Both the position numbers and the translations under genes were made by a program. This document shows positions 49,351 to 59,533 of a DNA stretch of 64,000 bases, one piece after another. Every line of letters begins with the position of its first letter. The first letter of the stretch is position 1. The DNA comes from Candidatus Gordonibacter avicola (GTDB lineage Bacteria; Actinomycetota; Coriobacteriia; Coriobacteriales; Eggerthellaceae): NCBI GenBank assembly GCA_019113915.1, contig DXGM01000003.1, forward strand, positions 124,001 to 188,000. Direction: 5' to 3'. The notes beneath the pieces are model-generated. The model saw only the letters and a program-made list of their open reading frames with translations, was not told the DNA's origin and made no database searches.

Positions 49351-50664
49351 TTACGCTTCTATCGAAAACGGGCGAAACAGGCCGGCATAGGATGGCGCCG
49401 CCAGCATAACGAGATGGGTTCCGTCCTCGCGATGTTCCTCGCTCACAATATGGCAGCGTTCATGCGCAAGCGATACCAGGTCTCCCCTGCTGTAAGGCAG
49501 AACAATATCCAAGTGCGCATCGCGCACCGAAGCGACACGGGCAATGCGGGCGACCAGTTCGTCAATCCCCTGCCCTGTCTCCGCAGATACAAGCACCGCC
49601 TGCGGGTGTCGCGACCTGAGCGCCGCTTGTTCCTCTTCATCCAGCAGGTCACACTTGTTGAATACCTCAACCCTGTCGACATCATGCGCGCCAATCTGGC
49701 CGAGCACATCCTCAACCGCTTCAATTTGTGCTTCGCGCTCGTCTGAGGAAGCATCCACCACGTGCAGCACCAGGTCTGCACCCGTGATCTCGTCAAGTGT
49801 GGATTTGAATGCCTCCACCAGCGTCGTCGGCAATTTCTGAATGAAGCCAACCGTGTCGGTAACGGTGATCTCGCGACCTTCCGGCAGTTCAAACTTGCGC
49901 GTGGTGGAGTCGAGCGTGGCAAACAGCTGGTCATAGCTGAGCACGCCAGCACCGGTCAACCGGTTAAGCAGGCTTGATTTGCCTGCGTTCGTGTAGCCCG
50001 CCAAGGCCACCTTAAACATGCCGCTGGCGTAGCGACTCTCGCGCTGAATTTTACGTACGTCGGCAAGATGCGCCAGCTCGCGTTTGATGGAGGTAATGCG
50101 TTTGCGCACCATACGACGGTCCACCTCAAGCTGGCTTTCGCCTTCACCGAAGCGGGAGCCCACGCCGCCACCCATGCGGTTCGAGGCCAGGTGAGCCCAC
50201 ATGCCACGCAAGCGCGGCAGCAGATACTCATTTTGGGCGAGCCGCACCTGCAAGCGACCCTCTTTACTGGTGGCATGCAAGGCAAAAATATCCAAAATGA
50301 GCGCCGTACGGTCGATGACCTTAACGTCGCGTCCCACTACTTTTTCCAAGTTAGCCTGCTGGGACGGCGTGAGTTCATCGTCGAATACCACCAGGTCGGC
50401 GGCATGTGCGCGAGCTAATTCGGCCACTTCTTCGGCTTTGCCGGTACCAACAAAGGTCTTCGGGTTGGGAGAATCAAGCTTTTGCGAGGTCACCGCCACC
50501 ACGTCGGCCCCCGCTGTATCGACAAGGCGCTCAAGCTCGGCAAGCGACGAAGCCAACGGCCACGACGTTCCGGGGCGCTCCACGCCCACCAGGACGGCGC
50601 GCTCGCGGCGCTGTTCAGAAACGGAAGTCATTCCCCGCACAATAACGGATTCAAATTCGGACAT
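49351..50664 (-). CDS. hflX: GTPase HflX
   Basis: 437 residues. N-terminal HflX domain (ALVGVERPGT misread-free start ~20; VVFDDELTPSQQANLEKVVG), a helical part, then the G domain: GYTNAGKSSLLNRL, DTVGFIQKLP and NKCDLL. HflX splits or rescues stalled 70S ribosomes. The frame is open to 50730; ATG 50664 behind AAAGGATAG is the better start. It lies at the end of the miaB-miaA block, a common bacterial order. Confidence 0.92.
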   Translation of the reverse strand: MSEFESVIVRGMTSVSEQRRERAVLVGVERPGTSWPLASSLAELERLVDTAGADVVAVTSQKLDSPNPKTFVGTGKAEEVAELARAHAADLVVFDDELTPSQQANLEKVVGRDVKVIDRTALILDIFALHATSKEGRLQVRLAQNEYLLPRLRGMWAHLASNRMGGGVGSRFGEGESQLEVDRRMVRKRITSIKRELAHLADVRKIQRESRYASGMFKVALAGYTNAGKSSLLNRLTGAGVLSYDQLFATLDSTTRKFELPEGREITVTDTVGFIQKLPTTLVEAFKSTLDEITGADLVLHVVDASSDEREAQIEAVEDVLGQIGAHDVDRVEVFNKCDLLDEEEQAALRSRHPQAVLVSAETGQGIDELVARIARVASVRDAHLDIVLPYSRGDLVSLAHERCHIVSEEHREDGTHLVMLAAPSYAGLFRPFSIEA

Positions 50665-50834
50665 GGGGCTATCCTTTCCCATAGTAAGTGAACGTTCGAT
50701 ATGAGAAACGATTAGCGTGGCTGCATACATGCTCCTGTCCGATTATCAATATATCACCTGTGCTCAGGCATTTCCTATGATAGCACAGCCGCCCTGTACG
50801 GCGTAAACCACCAGGAAACGAAAGTCCCTGAATA

Positions 50835-51797
50835 TCAAGCAGCGCCCTGCGCCTTTATTAGGGCAAGTGCTTCCTCAGCAAGTGAATCGGCCACACCTTC
50901 AGTAGCATCAATCCAGTGGATGCGCTTATCCTTGCGAAACCACGTGCGCTGACGCTTCGCATAGCGATGGGTAGCCACTTTGATGCGCTCGATAGCCTCT
51001 TCGAGTGAGCACTTCCCTTCAAATGCTTCAACAATTTCCTTATACCCAATGGCTTGAGGCGCCGTCACCCCTTCATGGAAGCCCTGCGCAAGCAGCCCGC
51101 GCACCTCATCAACGAGCCCCGCCTCAACCATGGCATCCACCCGCGCATCAATGCGCGCACGTAAGACATCCGGTTCAACAGCCAAGCCCACGAACACCGC
51201 AGGCACCACTTGAGGAATCGACGCCAGCTTTGCACGCTGCTTTGCGTACGTTGTCCCGTCTTCCAAAAGCTCAAAGGCACGCACCACCCGCTTCACATCC
51301 GCAGGGGGAATGAGCGCCGCGCTGGCCGCATCGCGCTCATCAAGCAGCCGCCACAGCGCCTCCGCGCCCTCAACTTCGGCAATACGCATATAGTGCTCAC
51401 GCACGGGATTGTTCACCTGCTCACCCTTGGGAAAGTCGTAGCCATCAAGCGCGGCGCGCACGTAGAAACCGGTGCCACCACAGAGCACCGCACGATGGCC
51501 ACGCGCGTCAATGTCGCGAAAGCACGTGCGCGCAAACGTCTGGAAAAGAGCGGCTGAAAACGGCTCGCCAGGATCCACCAGATCAAAGCCATGATGTGGC
51601 ACTAGGCGCTCAGAGACAGGCAGCTTACCGGTGCCAATATCCATCCCGCGATATATTTGCATGGAGTCCGCGCTTACCACTTCGCCATTGAGAACACCTG
51701 CCAGCTTTTGCGCAAGGTCCGTTTTGCCGGACGCAGTCGGGCCAACCACGCACACCACTGGCGCGTGTAAGGCGAGCACTTCAGACTCAGCGACCAT
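50835..51797 (-). CDS. miaA: tRNA dimethylallyltransferase
   Basis: 320 residues. P-loop GPTASGKTDLAQ, SADSMQIYRGMDIGTGK and the late KVATHRYAKRQRTWFRKD. It adds dimethylallyl to A37 of tRNAs reading codons that begin with U, making the substrate of MiaB, whose gene overlaps it by 11 bases upstream. ATG 51797 is preceded by GTGAGG. Confidence 0.94.
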   Translation of the reverse strand: MVAESEVLALHAPVVCVVGPTASGKTDLAQKLAGVLNGEVVSADSMQIYRGMDIGTGKLPVSERLVPHHGFDLVDPGEPFSAALFQTFARTCFRDIDARGHRAVLCGGTGFYVRAALDGYDFPKGEQVNNPVREHYMRIAEVEGAEALWRLLDERDAASAALIPPADVKRVVRAFELLEDGTTYAKQRAKLASIPQVVPAVFVGLAVEPDVLRARIDARVDAMVEAGLVDEVRGLLAQGFHEGVTAPQAIGYKEIVEAFEGKCSLEEAIERIKVATHRYAKRQRTWFRKDKRIHWIDATEGVADSLAEEALALIKAQGAA

Positions 51798-53151
51798 CCA
51801 CAACCTCACCAGCCAGATACCACGTCTTGGCCTCATCAACGCGCACACGAACGATACTGCCCGTCAGCTCATCAGCCGTTGCGCCTGCGGGCAGCGGCGC
51901 GTGCACTGTTTGATTTTTCGGACTCTTACCGGCCAAAAGGCCTGCATCGCGCTTTGACGCGCCTTCCACCAACACGTCCACTACCGAACCAAGGTCGGCC
52001 TGGTTGGCCTCAAAGGCCCGCGCCTGCACGAGATCCACCAGCCGGTCGAAGCGCTCCTGAATGACTTCGCGCGGCGTGGCGTCCTCCATCGTGGCCGCCG
52101 GCGTCCCTTCGCGCTTGGAGTAGATGAACGTGAACACCTGATGGTAGCCCACTTCATCCACTAGGCGAAACGTATCTTCAAAGTCCTTCGCCGTCTCACC
52201 GGGGAAGCCAACAATGATATCGGTTGAGAGTGCAATAGTTGGGCACGTCTCGCGCACCTTTCGCACCAGACCAAGGTAGTGTTCCCGCGTGTAACGGCGA
52301 TTCATGGCGGCGAGTACCGCATCGGAGCCCGACTGTACCGGCAGATGCAGGGCGGGCATGAGCGAACGCAGTGTGGCGAACTTACCAATCACCTCGTCAG
52401 TGAGGTCCTTGGGGTGGCTCGTTGCGAAGCGCAGCCGCTCCACACCCGTGGCATCCAGCGCGTCGAGTACCTGCGCGAACCGCGGAGCGCCGTACAAATC
52501 GCGGCCGTAGGAGTTCACGTTCTGTCCCAGCAACGTGATTTCCTTCACGCCGGACGCGACATAGCGCTCGGCCTCGGCCACAATATCCTCCAGCGGGCGC
52601 GACTTCTCGCGGCCGCGCACATACGGCACGATGCAGTACGAGCAAAAGTTGTTGCAGCCAATGGTGATGGGAAGCCACGCAGCCCATTCATTCTCGCGCG
52701 CGGTGGGTAATTCCGTGGGGAACGACGAGGATGCGTCAAGCACTTCCACCTGATGCCCGCCCTCTTCTATCGCCGCCTGCAACAGGCGCGGAAGTGAACC
52801 GAGGTTATGGGTGCCAAATACCACGTCGAGGTGCGGCAATTCCTCCGCCAATTTCTCGCCGTCGCGCTGGCCGATGCACCCGCCCACGGCCACGATGCGC
52901 TTCGAAAGCGGGGTACCCGCGCGCAGCGGCACGTTCTTCAAGGATGCCACCTGGCCATACAGGCGCGTATCAGCAGCTTCGCGCACACAGCACGTCATAA
53001 ACACAACGATGTCGGCGTCCTCGATAGCCTCCACCGGCAGGGCGCCTAAGCCTTCCAGCATGCCGGCAACGCGTTCTGAGTCATGCTTGTTCATCTGGCA
53101 TCCGAACGTGCGAACACAGAACGCAAGGTTCGTAAAGGGGGTATGATTCAT
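51787..53151 (-). CDS. miaB: tRNA 2-methylthiolation enzyme MiaB
   Basis: 454 residues, radical-SAM methylthiotransferase. N-terminal cluster cysteines (TFGCQMNKHDSE; CCVREAAD; GGCIGQRDG), the radical-SAM motif CNNFCSYC, and a C-terminal TRAM domain. It converts i6A37 to ms2i6A37. RimO, a paralogue for ribosomal protein S12, is at 60992-62317. GAGGACACTC leads to the ATG at 53151. Confidence 0.94.
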   Translation of the reverse strand: MNHTPFTNLAFCVRTFGCQMNKHDSERVAGMLEGLGALPVEAIEDADIVVFMTCCVREAADTRLYGQVASLKNVPLRAGTPLSKRIVAVGGCIGQRDGEKLAEELPHLDVVFGTHNLGSLPRLLQAAIEEGGHQVEVLDASSSFPTELPTARENEWAAWLPITIGCNNFCSYCIVPYVRGREKSRPLEDIVAEAERYVASGVKEITLLGQNVNSYGRDLYGAPRFAQVLDALDATGVERLRFATSHPKDLTDEVIGKFATLRSLMPALHLPVQSGSDAVLAAMNRRYTREHYLGLVRKVRETCPTIALSTDIIVGFPGETAKDFEDTFRLVDEVGYHQVFTFIYSKREGTPAATMEDATPREVIQERFDRLVDLVQARAFEANQADLGSVVDVLVEGASKRDAGLLAGKSPKNQTVHAPLPAGATADELTGSIVRVRVDEAKTWYLAGEVVDGR

Positions 53152-53159
53152 GAGTGTCC

Positions 53160-53516
53160 TCAGAGTGCGGGATCGGTTACAGCCGGGTGCGATTCGGCCT
53201 CTTGGAGGGCAGCAGCAACACCACGGGTATAGCGGGGTTCAACCGCAAAGCGGATGGCTGTGCGGTATTCACCGTCAATAACAATGTCGGCGAACGAGGG
53301 AATGCAGGAAATTTCAATGCCAACGGGAGAAAGGAACCCGCGCGAAATGGCAATAGCCTTGACCGCTTGGTTCACCGCTCCGGCGCCCACGGCCTGTATC
53401 TCCACGCTCACGCCGTCCTTCACCATACCAGCAATAGCGCCAGCCACGGAAGCAGGTGAAGACTTCGATGAAACCTTTAGGCAACCATCCATTGGCTTGT
53501 GCTCAGGTGAGACCAT
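53160..53516 (-). CDS. spoVS: SpoVS-family protein
   Basis: 118 residues. The core LKVSSKSSPASVAGAIAGMV, GAGAVNQAVKAIAISRGFL and CIPSFADIVIDGEYRTAIRF is that of SpoVS, an Alba-like small protein known from Bacillus sporulation but present in many non-sporulating bacteria. It probably binds nucleic acid. AAGGAT precedes the ATG at 53516. Order rny ... spoVS miaB recalls Bacillus, with the GHKL gene here in between. About 14 extra residues follow the core. Confidence 0.88.
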   Translation of the reverse strand: MVSPEHKPMDGCLKVSSKSSPASVAGAIAGMVKDGVSVEIQAVGAGAVNQAVKAIAISRGFLSPVGIEISCIPSFADIVIDGEYRTAIRFAVEPRYTRGVAAALQEAESHPAVTDPAL

Positions 53517-53688
53517 GCATATCCTTCGTCGAGTAGTCCGATTCCTTGTGCGTTTCCAACCGATCGATATGCTTCGTGGCGCCACGGCGCGACTTTTCGA
53601 TCACCCGTTATTCTAACCATTAAAGGTAGGGTGCGCAAGGCGGATACTCCCTGCTCGGCAAGGCTGTGCTAAAGGCGGCGGTAAGCTG

Positions 53689-54777
53689 TTAGGAAAGTTT
53701 GGTCACCGAGATGGCAATAGTGATGCGGTCTTTACCCACCCGAACCTCAGGGTGCACAGTGGGCTCCAGATAGTAGCGCCGCGCAAGATCTTGGTAGGCC
53801 GCCGCCACGCGTGCGGAAAAATCTTCCACGTCGTCAGGTGCTATCTTGAGGCCGCGCGCGTCGGACGAGGTGCGGGAGCGCGGCACAGGCGCGACGTGAG
53901 GGTGTTCAGATTCGAGGCCTTCAATACGAATGCGCTCAAGTAGAGGACGGACGGGCGCAATCTCACCATCGAGAACGCGGCGCGCCGATCGTTCCGACAA
54001 TTCAAGGCCCAGCCCGCCAGCGATAGCCGCAAGTTCGGCCGGGTCGGCGGCGAGTGCGCAGCGTTTGCATACGGGTGTCTCTTCCACGTCAGCAAACGCA
54101 CGGGCCGCAGCCGTCAGCGACGAGAGGCCAAAGGCATACAACGTGGCCACGATGTCGGTGGGAGAGCCCAGGTAGACCGTACAGTCACGGCGATGCTCAA
54201 GCGCGAATTCGCACACCGTGCGCAGAATGTTTTTGGGGCCGCGCACCGACACCGTACCTTCCGCCGTGCGCTCAAACGTAGGGAAACTTGACTGGTCGGT
54301 TTTCTCACCGAGCTGCGATAGATCGGTCTCCACAACGAAGGCCGCTCCCTCCCCCACGTCAGATGCTGCAATACGGGCGGAGGTGGCGTTCACAGCGATG
54401 GAATAGAGCGCCATACCGCGGCCGTGCACACCCCATTTGTCGATGTGAACGGAGTCAAGCTTCGAGGTGACGCGTGGCTCAAAGATACGCTCATGCAACG
54501 CGGGCGGAACACCGTCGCCATCATCTACCATGATGATGCGCCGTCGCGTGCCTTCGCGCGAAACCGCAGTAAAGATACTACTCGCGTGAGCATCGCGCGC
54601 GTTGCGCAGCATTTCAATGACCACGTCTTCGGTGGAGCGGATGTCGTGCGCGGCCTGGCGGCGCTCGGCCTCGGCACTCCTTAAACGGACGAAGCCATCC
54701 CCAAGGTCAGCTTCGACCCGGAGATGGCTGTCGCCACAGACACTGCCGACGAAGGCTTCTAACGCGTCGTCGGACAT
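53689..54777 (-). CDS. Stand-alone GHKL ATPase domain protein
   Basis: 362 residues. An HATPase domain lies at about 45-170: N box EMLRNARDA, G1-type DDGDGVP and G2-type GVHGRGMAL. There is no histidine phosphoacceptor domain, no sensor and no membrane segment. Residues of about 190-360 are an unassigned helical domain with a CKRC pair near 238. It might be a kinase-like regulator or a MutL/gyrase-like GHKL machine; I cannot tell. It starts 3 bases after rny, so it is translationally coupled to it. Confidence 0.72.
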   Translation of the reverse strand: MSDDALEAFVGSVCGDSHLRVEADLGDGFVRLRSAEAERRQAAHDIRSTEDVVIEMLRNARDAHASSIFTAVSREGTRRRIIMVDDGDGVPPALHERIFEPRVTSKLDSVHIDKWGVHGRGMALYSIAVNATSARIAASDVGEGAAFVVETDLSQLGEKTDQSSFPTFERTAEGTVSVRGPKNILRTVCEFALEHRRDCTVYLGSPTDIVATLYAFGLSSLTAAARAFADVEETPVCKRCALAADPAELAAIAGGLGLELSERSARRVLDGEIAPVRPLLERIRIEGLESEHPHVAPVPRSRTSSDARGLKIAPDDVEDFSARVAAAYQDLARRYYLEPTVHPEVRVGKDRITIAISVTKLS

Positions 54778-54780
54778 GAG

Positions 54781-56313
54781 TTACTTCGCGATGCCGACCG
54801 CGCGGCTCTCACGGATAACCACGACCTTCACCTGGCCGGGGTACTGCATCTCGTTTTCGATGCGATGCGCAATGTCGTGGGCGAGCACCGTTGTGGCAGC
54901 CTCGTCGACCACCTCAGGCTCTACCATAACACGCACCTCGCGACCAGCCTGAATGGCGTACGTACGCTCCACGCCCTTGTAGGAGTTCGCAATTTCTTCC
55001 AGCTTCTCGAGGCGCTTGATGTAGGCATCGAGCGTTTCCTTGCGGGCGCCGGGACGCGCCGCAGATACCGCGTCTGCCGCTTGCACGAGCACGGCCAACA
55101 CGCTGGAGGGCTCCACGTCATTGTGGTGCGCCTCAATGGCGTGAACGATGTCGGCCTTCTCACCGAAACGACGCGCAAGATCGGCGCCGATAACGGCGTG
55201 GCTGCCCTCAACCTCGTGGTCAACAGCCTTGCCCAGGTCGTGCAGAAGACCCGCGCGCTTGGCTGGGATGGGATCGAGGCCCAACTCCGCCGCCATAACA
55301 CCCGAGAGGTAAGCCACCTCAAGGGAGTGGTTCAATACATTTTGGCCGTAGGAGGTGCGGTAACGCAGACGACCCAGCGTACGCACCAACTCAGGGTGAA
55401 GGTCGTGAATGCCGGTGTCGAAAGCGGCCTGTTCGCCCGCCTCCTGCACGCGCTGGTTCACAAATGCCTCAGCCTTGCCAAACATTTCTTCGATGCGTGC
55501 CGGATGAATACGTCCGTCAGCAACAAGGTTTTCCATAGTCACGCGGCCAATCTCGCGGCGCACCGGGTCGAAGCACGAAATGGTCACGCACTCCGGGGTG
55601 TCGTCGATGATGAGATTCGTGCCGGTGAGTTGCTCAAACGAGCGAATGTTGCGACCCTCGCGGCCAATAATGCGGCCCTTGAGGTCATCCGAGGGAATAT
55701 GAATAGTGCTCACCGTGTTTTCGGCCGAGTGGTCAGCAGCCACACGCTGAATAGCCAGACTCAAGATGGAACGAGCCTTTTTGTCAGCCTCAGCCTTCGT
55801 GCGAGCCTCCGAGTCGCGGATGATGGCGGCAGACTCGTGCACGACTTGATCGCGCAAGGTGTCGAGCAACTCCGCCTTCGCCTCTTCCGGTGTCATGCCA
55901 GCGACGCGCTCCAAGCGCCGATCCACTTCACGAGCGGCCTCTTCCAGATCACGTTCGCGACGGTCAAGTTGACCCTGCACCGAAGAGATCTGATGCTCGC
56001 GCGCATCAAGTGATTCCACGCGGCGGTCGAGCGATTCCTCGCGCTGGGACACACGGTTTTCGGCGGCACGCACCTCGCGCAGCCGCTCTTTATTCTCGGC
56101 TTGTGCCTCCTGCTTGAGTTTCAGCACTTCGTCCTTAGCTTCGACAATAGCCTCACGGCGCAGCGTCTCAGCTTGTCGTTTCGCATCAGCTACCAGGCTC
56201 TCTGCCTCTTGGGCCGCGCGCTTCGTTGAAGCGTTGACCATGAAGCGAGCTGCCACGAAGCCGAGGGCGATGCCGATGACCAGGCCAACAAACAGCCAGA
56301 TGAATTCGGGCAT
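54781..56313 (-). CDS. rny: Ribonuclease Y
   Basis: 510 residues. N-terminal membrane helix ([19 protein letters not shown]), a coiled coil to about 200, a KH domain ([19 protein letters not shown]) and an HD domain ([15 protein letters not shown]). RNase Y starts mRNA decay at the membrane. The frame is open to 56433; GAAAGGGGGAG before ATG 56313 fixes the start. A terminator-like hairpin lies in its leader region. Confidence 0.95.
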   Translation of the reverse strand: MPEFIWLFVGLVIGIALGFVAARFMVNASTKRAAQEAESLVADAKRQAETLRREAIVEAKDEVLKLKQEAQAENKERLREVRAAENRVSQREESLDRRVESLDAREHQISSVQGQLDRRERDLEEAAREVDRRLERVAGMTPEEAKAELLDTLRDQVVHESAAIIRDSEARTKAEADKKARSILSLAIQRVAADHSAENTVSTIHIPSDDLKGRIIGREGRNIRSFEQLTGTNLIIDDTPECVTISCFDPVRREIGRVTMENLVADGRIHPARIEEMFGKAEAFVNQRVQEAGEQAAFDTGIHDLHPELVRTLGRLRYRTSYGQNVLNHSLEVAYLSGVMAAELGLDPIPAKRAGLLHDLGKAVDHEVEGSHAVIGADLARRFGEKADIVHAIEAHHNDVEPSSVLAVLVQAADAVSAARPGARKETLDAYIKRLEKLEEIANSYKGVERTYAIQAGREVRVMVEPEVVDEAATTVLAHDIAHRIENEMQYPGQVKVVVIRESRAVGIAK

Positions 56314-56374
56314 ACGCTCCCCCTTTCGTTGTTCGTTTCGGTTGTTCAGTGTAGTAAAACTTTTCAGGTTCATC

Positions 56375-56399
56375 AAAAAAGCCGGTTCCAGGGAACCGG
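56375..56399 (-). terminator. Intrinsic terminator in front of rny
   Basis: CCGGTTCC/GGAACCGG with an AG spacer, followed on the minus strand by GCTTTTTTG. It ends only 62 bases before the rny ATG, so it either separates rny from the gene at 56570 or attenuates rny. Upstream (56400-56569) short inverted repeats CGTATCA/TGATACG and TACCC/GGGTA are seen. Confidence 0.7.
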
Positions 56400-56569
56400 G
56401 CATGAGCGAAGAGCACGCAATACGGTCAATCATATGGGATTGTCTATATGAAATACCCTATCGGGTACGTATCACTCAAGCTATACCACATGATACGTCT
56501 TGTGATTGATTTGTAAAAGCCCCGACAAGAAATAATCGGAAAACGGAGCCGTAGACGGTCGGCGGCTGA

Positions 56570-57559
56570 TCAGCGCTTCTTCGCAAGGACCAGCCCTAAG
56601 GCTACCACCAGCCCCGCAGAAAGCGCAGTTGATACCAGCATGCCGGTCCGCACAGAGCCCACAGAAAATGTCCTCAGTGCATCAAAGTTCACCGAATTGG
56701 CGGCGTGTGCGAGTGCAGTTTTTGAGGTGTGGCGACTTGCCTGCCCTGGGCTATCGGAAAGTAGATGCTGCGCGTACGGAAAGCACACCAGACGTGTCGG
56801 CTTCGGCGCAATGATATCTGCATGCCACGTTGCTGCTTCGAGATTCAGGTTGTCTAGGGGAACCTCAAGAGCACGAGCCATAGTTTCAGGAGGAAATGTG
56901 AGCGAAAACACATCGGCGTGATTGGCTGAGAGTTCCTTGCCGTATCCCACCGAAAGATTCCCTTCAATCCAAAGGCGCTCGTCAAGCGTTCGCTCCTGCG
57001 CACCCGCAAGGGAGGCGGAGAACGCCGAGTGCGCACCCTGCTCCCCCGTCATATCCACAAGTACCCGCCCATCCGCTGCCATCGTGACGACAGCGTGATG
57101 CGAGGAGGGGCCGCGCAGCGCATGAGTGCGATCGTAGCTTATGGTATCGCTGAGATAATCGACAATGATCCAGCTGAGAAGTCCTGTTCGTTCATTTTCA
57201 GCAATCAGATAGAACTCGGCACGCGCACCCCAGAACGCACTGGTATGTACCCGAAAATAACTCGCACAGGCAAGAGGTACAGGGGTATCCCCCTCAAACA
57301 CGCGCGCCCGCGCGAGCCGAAACCCGGTGGGCAAAAGTTCTGACGCACGCTTCTCGTCAATCACTTCTGAAAAGACGAAGAAGGCGTAGGGTTCAACGAC
57401 AAAGCCCATATAAGGCGACGTACGTGACGACTGTTCGAGCACCGCACGCTGAACAGAACGCGGAAGAAGACCCGCGAACTGCTGCAAGAAATGTATTGAG
57501 CCCACCGTGACGGGGTCGATAAGCCGCTCGACACCTTTAGCAAAATTCTCAGTTTCCAT
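56570..57559 (-). CDS. Unknown protein with C-terminal membrane anchor
   Basis: 329 residues. Mostly soluble and beta-rich by eye; the segment RASELLPTGFRLARARVFEG with later FRVHTSAFWGARAEFYLIAE recalls acetoacetate-decarboxylase-like folds, which I offer only as a weak guess. The last 22 residues (TGMLVSTALSAGLVVALGLV) are a membrane helix ending LAKKR, so it is tail-anchored. GGGAGGCCC precedes the ATG at 57559. It separates recX from rny. Confidence 0.6.
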   Translation of the reverse strand: METENFAKGVERLIDPVTVGSIHFLQQFAGLLPRSVQRAVLEQSSRTSPYMGFVVEPYAFFVFSEVIDEKRASELLPTGFRLARARVFEGDTPVPLACASYFRVHTSAFWGARAEFYLIAENERTGLLSWIIVDYLSDTISYDRTHALRGPSSHHAVVTMAADGRVLVDMTGEQGAHSAFSASLAGAQERTLDERLWIEGNLSVGYGKELSANHADVFSLTFPPETMARALEVPLDNLNLEAATWHADIIAPKPTRLVCFPYAQHLLSDSPGQASRHTSKTALAHAANSVNFDALRTFSVGSVRTGMLVSTALSAGLVVALGLVLAKKR

Positions 57560-57688
57560 GGGCCTCCCTCAGTTGCGCACACTAACCAAGGGATACGCTA
57601 TCTCAAAGGCAGTACTCACGATGTCCACGTCGTCCGGTGACGCACTCCTGTCAACAAAACGATAGTGTGGGGTGATTTAGTATACCGG

Positions 57689-58402
57689 TTACTCTTCGAG
57701 CGATTCACTCCACAAACGGGCCGCAGTGGAAGCCACCGAAGCACCGAAGCCTTTTTGGGCGAGACGGCGGTAGGCAGCGTCACGGCGATTTTTTGCGCGT
57801 GGCGGTTTACGTTCAAGTAAGGCGAGGGCGCGCGCAACTTCATCGTCGTGCTCAACCGGGAATTCATCGGGCCAGCCGGGTACGCACGCGATATCAATTC
57901 CCAAGCCGTCCAGTTCAGCGGCTATACCCTGTGCACCGCAACCTTGCGACACACGGCTGCGCACAAGCACTTCGGCGTAACGCACATCGTCAACCAGCCC
58001 ACAGGCAAGCGCTCGCACGAGCGCTTGCTCGACAGCATCAGCCGAGAAGCCTTCACGGACAAGGCGCGTGCGCAAAAGGGTGCTCGCCTGCTCGCGCATC
58101 GCCGCAAGCCGCTCTATCTTGCGAAACGCCCGCTCGGCTTCCTCGGCAACATCAACCGAGCAAGAAGCGTCACCCTCATCAAGCGCATCACATTCCGCAC
58201 TGCCGCGCACGTTGCCCTTCACACGCACCGAAGAGGCACTGCGCGACACCACGCCGACGCGGGTGGGACGCTCCCCTTCCTGGCTTGACGCCCCACCATA
58301 GCAACGGTCGACTTCGGGCCCATCAGGCACACCGTTGCCCGCCTCAATGGCAGCAATGCGTGCGCGGAGACGGGCGCGGACTTCCTCGGCGCTTTCGGGC
58401 AT
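57689..58402 (-). CDS. recX: RecX regulator of RecA
   Basis: 237 residues, longer than most RecX proteins because of about 85 extra N-terminal residues of low complexity. The RecX core follows (RTRLVREGFSADAVEQALVR; GLVDDVRYAEVLVRSR; RDAAYRRLAQKGFGASV). RecX limits RecA filament growth. It starts one base after the recA stop, so the pair is co-translated. Confidence 0.88.
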   Translation of the reverse strand: MPESAEEVRARLRARIAAIEAGNGVPDGPEVDRCYGGASSQEGERPTRVGVVSRSASSVRVKGNVRGSAECDALDEGDASCSVDVAEEAERAFRKIERLAAMREQASTLLRTRLVREGFSADAVEQALVRALACGLVDDVRYAEVLVRSRVSQGCGAQGIAAELDGLGIDIACVPGWPDEFPVEHDDEVARALALLERKPPRAKNRRDAAYRRLAQKGFGASVASTAARLWSESLEE

Positions 58403-58403
58403 G

Positions 58404-59462
58404 CTACTTCTTCTTCGTGGGCTTGGCCACCGGGTTCATCGCGTCCGCTTCATCTGCCGTACGCGTCACCACGGGAATCTCAAAAGCCTCACGCACCTTA
58501 AGCTCTATCTCTTCGCGCAGATCGGGGTTTTCCTTAAGCGTCTGCTTTGCCGCCTCACGGCCCTGACCGAGGCGTTCTTCGCCGTAGGTGTACCAAGCAC
58601 CGCTCTTCTTGGCGACGCCGGCCTCCACTGCCATGTCGACGATGCAGCCTTCACGTGAAATACCCTCGCCGTACATGAGATCGAACTCGGCCTGACGGAA
58701 GGGCGGCGCTACCTTGTTCTTTACGACCTTGGCGCGCACGCGGTTACCCACCACCTCGCCGTCCTTTTTGATGGAGTCGATACGGCGAATGTCGATACGC
58801 ACGCTTGAGAAGAACTTCAGCGCGCGACCACCGGTGGTAGTTTCCGGGTTACCGAACATAACACCAATCTTCTCACGCAGCTGGTTGATGAAGATGCACG
58901 TGGTGTTCGACTTCGAAAGAGAGCCAGCTAACTTACGAAGCGCCTGGGACATAAGGCGCGCCTGCAAACCCACCGTGGTGTCGCCGATTTCGCCCTCAAT
59001 TTCAGCGCGGGGCACCAATGCAGCTACCGAGTCGACAACCACCGCATCAATAGCACCCGAACGCACCAGCATGTCGCAGATTTCAAGTGCCTGCTCACCG
59101 GTATCAGGCTGCGAAATGAGCACCTCATCAATATCAACGCCCAAACGCGCCGCGTACACGGGGTCGAGCGCATGCTCGGCGTCGATAAACGCTACAATGC
59201 CGCCCATGGCCTGCGCCTCTGCAAGAATCTGCAACGCAAGGGTGGTCTTGCCGCTCGATTCAGGGCCGTATATCTCCACGATACGACCGCGAGGCACGCC
59301 GCCAATTCCCAGCGCCGCATCGAGCGGCAACGACCCGGTAGGAATGACACCAATGTTGAGATTATGGCCATCCTCGCCAAGCTTCATAATGGAGCCTTGC
59401 CCAAACTTCGATTCAATCTGATCGGTCGTCAGTTTGAGCATCTTCGCTTTTTCGTCGTTCAT
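58404..59462 (-). CDS. recA: RecA recombinase
   Basis: 352 residues. Walker [14 protein letters not shown], Walker B region ([12 protein letters not shown]), and the L1/L2 loop areas ([20 protein letters not shown]) are complete. It pairs homologous strands and drives LexA cleavage. A promoter with a possible LexA box precedes it. recX follows directly. Confidence 0.97.
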   Translation of the reverse strand: MNDEKAKMLKLTTDQIESKFGQGSIMKLGEDGHNLNIGVIPTGSLPLDAALGIGGVPRGRIVEIYGPESSGKTTLALQILAEAQAMGGIVAFIDAEHALDPVYAARLGVDIDEVLISQPDTGEQALEICDMLVRSGAIDAVVVDSVAALVPRAEIEGEIGDTTVGLQARLMSQALRKLAGSLSKSNTTCIFINQLREKIGVMFGNPETTTGGRALKFFSSVRIDIRRIDSIKKDGEVVGNRVRAKVVKNKVAPPFRQAEFDLMYGEGISREGCIVDMAVEAGVAKKSGAWYTYGEERLGQGREAAKQTLKENPDLREEIELKVREAFEIPVVTRTADEADAMNPVAKPTKKK

Positions 59463-59505
59463 GGTCCTTCTTCCCCCGACTGAGCGGCTTTTTTGTCATA
59501 ATTCT

Positions 59506-59533
59506 ATTATGCGTACATTTGTTTGTCTGTCAA
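59506..59533 (-). promoter_or_regulatory. recA promoter with probable LexA box
   Basis: On the minus strand TTGACA (59533-59528), 16 bases, CATAAT (59511-59506). The spacer contains CAAACAAATGTACG (59525-59512), a two-mismatch match to CGAAC-N4-GTTCG. A LexA dimer there would block the promoter. Confidence 0.6.
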
